This document shows positions 7,915 to 10,024 of a stretch of 10,024 nt of DNA, in pieces. A program made the translations under genes and the position numbers. The stretch spans positions 5,709 to 15,732 of the forward strand of contig PMMV01000061.1 in NCBI GenBank assembly GCA_003162115.1, given 5' to 3'. A model generated the notes under the pieces. That model made no database searches. It worked only from the letters and a program-made list of their open reading frames with translations, and was not told the origin of the DNA. Source of the stretch: Methanobacterium sp. GTDB lineage: Archaea; Methanobacteriota; Methanobacteria; Methanobacteriales; Methanobacteriaceae. Each line of letters begins with the position of its first letter. Positions within the stretch are counted from its first letter, which is position 1.

Positions 7915-8085
7915 GGTTTTTTCCCTTCCAAGTTGGGCATGTATACGGGCTAAGTAATTACATAAGCCCAACTTGGAACTGGTTTCATTTTACCAGAAAT
8001 GGTTCTGTAATGAGGTATTTGGGGGTTACTAACTGACGTAACTGGATTCTGGTCCAGGAACAACTATCTGGGAATTTGAACGAAT
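7915..8085. ncRNA. Candidate structured non-coding RNA, unidentified
   Basis: The core of the gene-free stretch is about 41% G/C against 13-19% on either side. It holds a perfect 13-bp inverted repeat: TTCCAAGTTGGGC at 7926-7938 and GCCCAACTTGGAA at 7966-7978 around a 27-base loop. ATGTA 7939-7943 and TACAT 7959-7963 can extend this stem past a two-base bulge. Directly next to it CTGGT 7979-7983 pairs with ACCAG 7992-7996, then GTTAC 8025-8029 with GTAAC 8038-8042, and CTGGA 8042-8046 with TCCAG 8053-8057; the last two share one base. A T6 run at 8127-8132 could end a plus-strand transcript. I could not match it to tRNA, 5S, RNase P, SRP or a convincing C/D box RNA. The strand is not decided. 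The remains of a mobile element or an old gene are the main alternatives. Confidence 0.35.
7926..7978. repeat. Perfect 13-bp inverted repeat
   Basis: The two arms at 7926-7938 and 7966-7978 are exact reverse complements, with seven G/C pairs, in a region where G/C is otherwise rare. Inside the loop GGGCT at 7947-7951 could also pair with AGCCC at 7965-7969, so two mutually exclusive folds exist. Confidence 0.85.
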
Positions 8086-8235
8086 TTAATATAAATTTAT
8101 GGATTTATTATTATATTATTAATTAATTTTTTAGTAATAATATTATGAATACTATCCTATATAAAAGTATTATTTTAGATAACCTTTAATTAATTAATAT
8201 AAAAAATTTAGAAGCTTCCTCTTTTTGAGTATAAT

Positions 8236-8262
8236 TTAAAAAATAATGGAAAAATTATTATT
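8236..8262 (-). terminator. T-rich terminator region of cobJ
   Basis: Read on the minus strand after the cobJ stop, T5 (8254-8250) and T6 (8243-8238) occur within 60 bases of the stop codon, with no strong hairpin. This fits U-run termination in archaea. Confidence 0.35.
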
Positions 8263-8292
8263 AAATAGTCTATTAAATGATGAAAATTAGCT

Positions 8293-9357
8293 TCATTTTC
8301 TTGTGATGTTAATACATTCTCTCCGTAATTTAAGGAGCTCTTTCTTTTTATTCTTAAGGTCATCTACATCATGGAGTATGTTTGGTAATTTGGTCTGTAT
8401 ACACTCCACTGTATCATCGTTGTGGATCCATTCACAATCTTCACAACTCCAAACACCCTTATCTTTAATCCATTTACCACCTGTAGAACCCTCAGCACAA
8501 GGATAAAATGGGCAGTAACAGAATTTACAGTTTTGTTGGTGGTGATGGCAAGGGTAATATTCACATCCCAGATTTGGACCCTCATTTACATCGCCTTCAA
8601 GATATCTTTCATAAAATTCTCTTGAAAGTTCATGGATTGGATATGAAACTCTGTATCCTCTGGGTGTTACCATATAACCTTCTTGAAGATAAGTCATAGA
8701 ATTTCCAATTATAATGGTAGTTGACATGTTAATTTTAGTATCTGCAAGTTTATCAAGGGTAGTTATTGAAACATCGGCCCCTTCATCTGTACTTCGTACG
8801 ATTCCTACAATTGTTTCTGGTTTTTTTGTTTCCAGTAAAATTTTAAGAGATTCCTCAAATGGTTTCGTCCGCGTCTTACTGAGTGGATTGTAAACAGCAA
8901 TAACAAAGTCAGCATCTGATGCTGCTTTAACCTTTTTTTTAATCTCAGAAATTGGTGTAAGAATATCACTGAAGCTTATAACAGCAAAATCATGTAGTGG
9001 AGCTCCTAAAATTCCTGCAGCATAGTTTACAGCAGTAACGCCAGGAACAACTTCAACTTCAACACCAGAGTACTTTCCTATAATTTGGAATAGAACATTT
9101 CCCATTCCAAAAATACCAGGATCTCCTGAACTCACAAGAGCAACACGTTTACCCTCTTTAGATTTTGCTATGGCAAGTTCAGCCCGTTTAATTTCATCAC
9201 CCATTCCCTTTAATATGATCTCTTTTCCAGCTACAAGGTCTTCTATATTTTTAATATAAGATTTGTAAGTTATTATAACGTCCGCTGCCTTAATAGCTTT
9301 TTCTGCACGGAAAGTCATATTTTCTCGTGATGGACCTATACCAATTACACTGATCAT
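8293..9357 (-). CDS. cobJ: Cobalt-precorrin-3B/precorrin-3B C17-methyltransferase with C-terminal cysteine-rich domain
   Basis: This is a SAM-dependent methyltransferase of corrin ring synthesis (CobJ/CbiH): it methylates C17 and drives ring contraction on the way to cobalamin, which methanogens need for their corrinoid methyl-transfer steps. Residues 1-245 form the tetrapyrrole methylase fold, with ISVIGIGPS at the start, [11 protein letters not shown] at 76-86, [18 protein letters not shown] at 103-120, [10 protein letters not shown] at 154-163 and TTIIIGNS at 213-220. In the tail, residues 265-320 hold [21 protein letters not shown] and [12 protein letters not shown], with cysteines at 265, 270, 277, 280, 282, 287, 305, 308 and 319. 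This matches the small cysteine-rich zinc-finger-like domain known from cobalamin-related proteins of methanogens and clostridia; its metal is not shown by sequence. A charged helix closes the protein. The start is fixed by AGGTGAA three bases before the ATG. Core CbiH proteins are about 240-250 residues, so the tail is an addition. Confidence 0.93.
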   Translation of the reverse strand: MISVIGIGPSRENMTFRAEKAIKAADVIITYKSYIKNIEDLVAGKEIILKGMGDEIKRAELAIAKSKEGKRVALVSSGDPGIFGMGNVLFQIIGKYSGVEVEVVPGVTAVNYAAGILGAPLHDFAVISFSDILTPISEIKKKVKAASDADFVIAVYNPLSKTRTKPFEESLKILLETKKPETIVGIVRSTDEGADVSITTLDKLADTKINMSTTIIIGNSMTYLQEGYMVTPRGYRVSYPIHELSREFYERYLEGDVNEGPNLGCEYYPCHHHQQNCKFCYCPFYPCAEGSTGGKWIKDKGVWSCEDCEWIHNDDTVECIQTKLPNILHDVDDLKNKKKELLKLRRECINITRK

Positions 9358-9360
9358 AGT

Positions 9361-9396
9361 TTCACCTGTAAATTAGATTTAAAAATATATTTAAAA
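9361..9396 (-). promoter_or_regulatory. Promoter and ribosome site of cobJ
   Basis: On the minus strand TTTTAAATATA (9396-9386) is a near-consensus archaeal TATA box. Its distance predicts a transcript start near 9366, right at the ribosome site AGGTGAA (9367-9361), so the leader is very short. No riboswitch-like leader is possible in this space. Confidence 0.65.
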
Positions 9397-9427
9397 GTTT
9401 TCTTGGCGTATTAGTATTTTTAAGTTG

Positions 9428-9442
9428 ATAAAAAAAATTGAT
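9428..9442 (-). terminator. T8 terminator after the surface protein gene
   Basis: The minus strand has eight T in a row (complement of A 9430-9437) about 20 bases after the stop of the upstream gene. With the cobJ TATA box following, the two minus-strand genes are likely separate transcripts. Confidence 0.5.
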
Positions 9443-9456
9443 TAATAATTCAAGTC

Positions 9457-9963
9457 TTATGTGGTGTTTCCGTATAATATACTCGATGATGTTATCTTAA
9501 TACTGTTTACATCAACCACAAGTTCTCCACTATTCAACGTGGCGTTGGCTGATGCAGTTATACTATAAGTCTGGTTGGCAGTTATGACAATTGCTGTAGT
9601 GTTTCCACCCGTTATTAGGTTCTGATATCCCATTGCAGTTATATTAACAGGAAAAATTGTCTGTTTTGTGCTTGCAGAGGTTTGAGCAGCTAATGTTTGG
9701 ACATTTATATCTAAACCGGTTTTATTAGTCAAAGTAGAAGCTACTTCTTCATAATTAGTTATATTCAAATTAGTTTGGGGATTAAGAATTTTAGAAGCAG
9801 AGCCAAAACTTAAAAATGAAGTGATCTCTTCAATCTGCATTCCAATAAGTTTCCCCACATCAGGAGATTGGGATGTTACGATAGTATAAGAACTAATAAG
9901 GCCTGCTTCAAAGAAAACGGCAAAAAATATTAGGAATAATATGAACTTCATGAATCTGGACAA
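9457..9963 (-). CDS. Unrecognised membrane-anchored, sequon-rich surface protein
   Basis: I do not recognise this protein. With the start chosen here it has 168 residues: a short basic N-terminus, one hydrophobic segment FMKFILFLIFFAVFFEAGL at about residues 4-22, which would act as a signal anchor, and an outside domain rich in Thr, Ser, Asn and Ile. Seven N-glycosylation sequons are present (NIT, NKT, NIT, NTT, NQT, NAT, NTT), evenly spread, and the protein ends with NTT. The last 60 residues alternate polar and beta-branched residues, suggesting beta strands. The start is a TTG at 9963, chosen because AGGTGAG (9975-9969) stands four bases before it. The TTG at 9978 would place this ribosome site inside the gene, and the ATG at 9951 is 16 bases away from it. 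An extracellular or wall-associated role is inferred from composition only. It is followed by its own T8 terminator before cobJ. Confidence 0.7.
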   Translation of the reverse strand: MSRFMKFILFLIFFAVFFEAGLISSYTIVTSQSPDVGKLIGMQIEEITSFLSFGSASKILNPQTNLNITNYEEVASTLTNKTGLDINVQTLAAQTSASTKQTIFPVNITAMGYQNLITGGNTTAIVITANQTYSITASANATLNSGELVVDVNSIKITSSSILYGNTT

Positions 9964-9975
9964 ATATCTCACCTT

Positions 9976-10015
9976 CAATTTTTATGGATCATAATATGGA
10001 ATAACTATTATAATT
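9976..10015 (-). promoter_or_regulatory. Promoter region of the surface protein gene
   Basis: On the minus strand TTAATTATAATAG around 10015-10003 contains a TATA-like element, which would start transcription near 9980-9985, just upstream of the AGGTGAG ribosome site. The window edge cuts the region, so upstream elements cannot be judged. Confidence 0.35.
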
Positions 10016-10024
10016 AAGATTATA

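Larger units (their letters stand above)
7755..8292. other. Non-coding 538-base stretch with a GC-richer core
   Basis: No protein gene can be supported. The flanks are very AT-rich: by hand count 28 G/C in 150 bases at 7771-7920 and 18 in 140 at 8081-8220. The core has 66 in 160 at 7921-8080 and is described as a candidate RNA. The right end holds T-rich minus-strand signals that could terminate cobJ. Confidence 0.6.

Noticed and set aside
7926..7978. Terminal inverted repeats of a small transposon
   Set aside because: The arms are only 27 bases apart, no flanking target duplication was seen and no second copy occurs in the window; a stem-loop is the simpler reading.
8010..8037. C/D box guide RNA (TAATGAGG and CTGA)
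   Set aside because: The C box deviates from RTGATGA, no C'/D' pair is seen at proper spacing, and the main 13-bp stem lies outside such a structure.
8303..8699. Plus-strand open frames opposite cobJ
   Set aside because: They overlap the cysteine-rich tail and the methylase fold of a clear gene; their sequence is low in complexity and has no family marks.

Overview
The window looks like chromosome of a low-GC methanogenic archaeon, most likely of the Methanobacterium group. The reasons are an archaeal OGG1-type glycosylase, a methanogen-style GAF protein, a cobalamin C17-methyltransferase with a cysteine-rich tail, TATA-box promoters, and Shine-Dalgarno sequences of the form GGTGAT placed 3-4 bases before the start. 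The genus is inferred from gene style only; no search was run.

Left part (1-3300). An 8-oxoguanine DNA glycosylase/AP lyase (68-1051) has a TATA box so close to its start that the mRNA may be almost leaderless. It is followed by an unrecognised cysteine-containing protein whose C-terminal half resembles a LexA/S24 fold (1168-1803). An AT-rich gap of 428 bases then leads to a stand-alone GAF-domain protein (true start probably 2238). This gene converges on a minus-strand cyclophilin-type prolyl isomerase (2861-3286).

Middle (3300-7070). A divergent promoter region dense in inverted repeats separates the cyclophilin from argD (acetylornithine aminotransferase). Next come lysA and dapF, which overlap by four bases (ATGA) and end at a clear hairpin-plus-T terminator. 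LysA and DapF perform the last two steps of the diaminopimelate route to lysine. If this is a pseudomurein-walled methanogen, lysine is also needed for the wall peptide. ArgD belongs to arginine synthesis and has its own promoter region.

Right part (7070-10024). A broken membrane methyltransferase of the isoprenylcysteine carboxyl methyltransferase family (7168-7754) carries both a one-base deletion and a nonsense codon. A 538-base stretch without a protein gene follows. Its centre (about 7915-8085) is a GC-richer island with a perfect 13-bp stem and further short stems, and is the best candidate here for an undescribed structured RNA. The minus strand then carries a CobJ/CbiH-type cobalamin methyltransferase fused to a cysteine-rich domain, and upstream of it a membrane-anchored, sequon-rich surface protein that probably starts at a TTG.

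Most genes are ordinary housekeeping. No CRISPR array, rRNA, tRNA, intact insertion sequence or defence system was seen.
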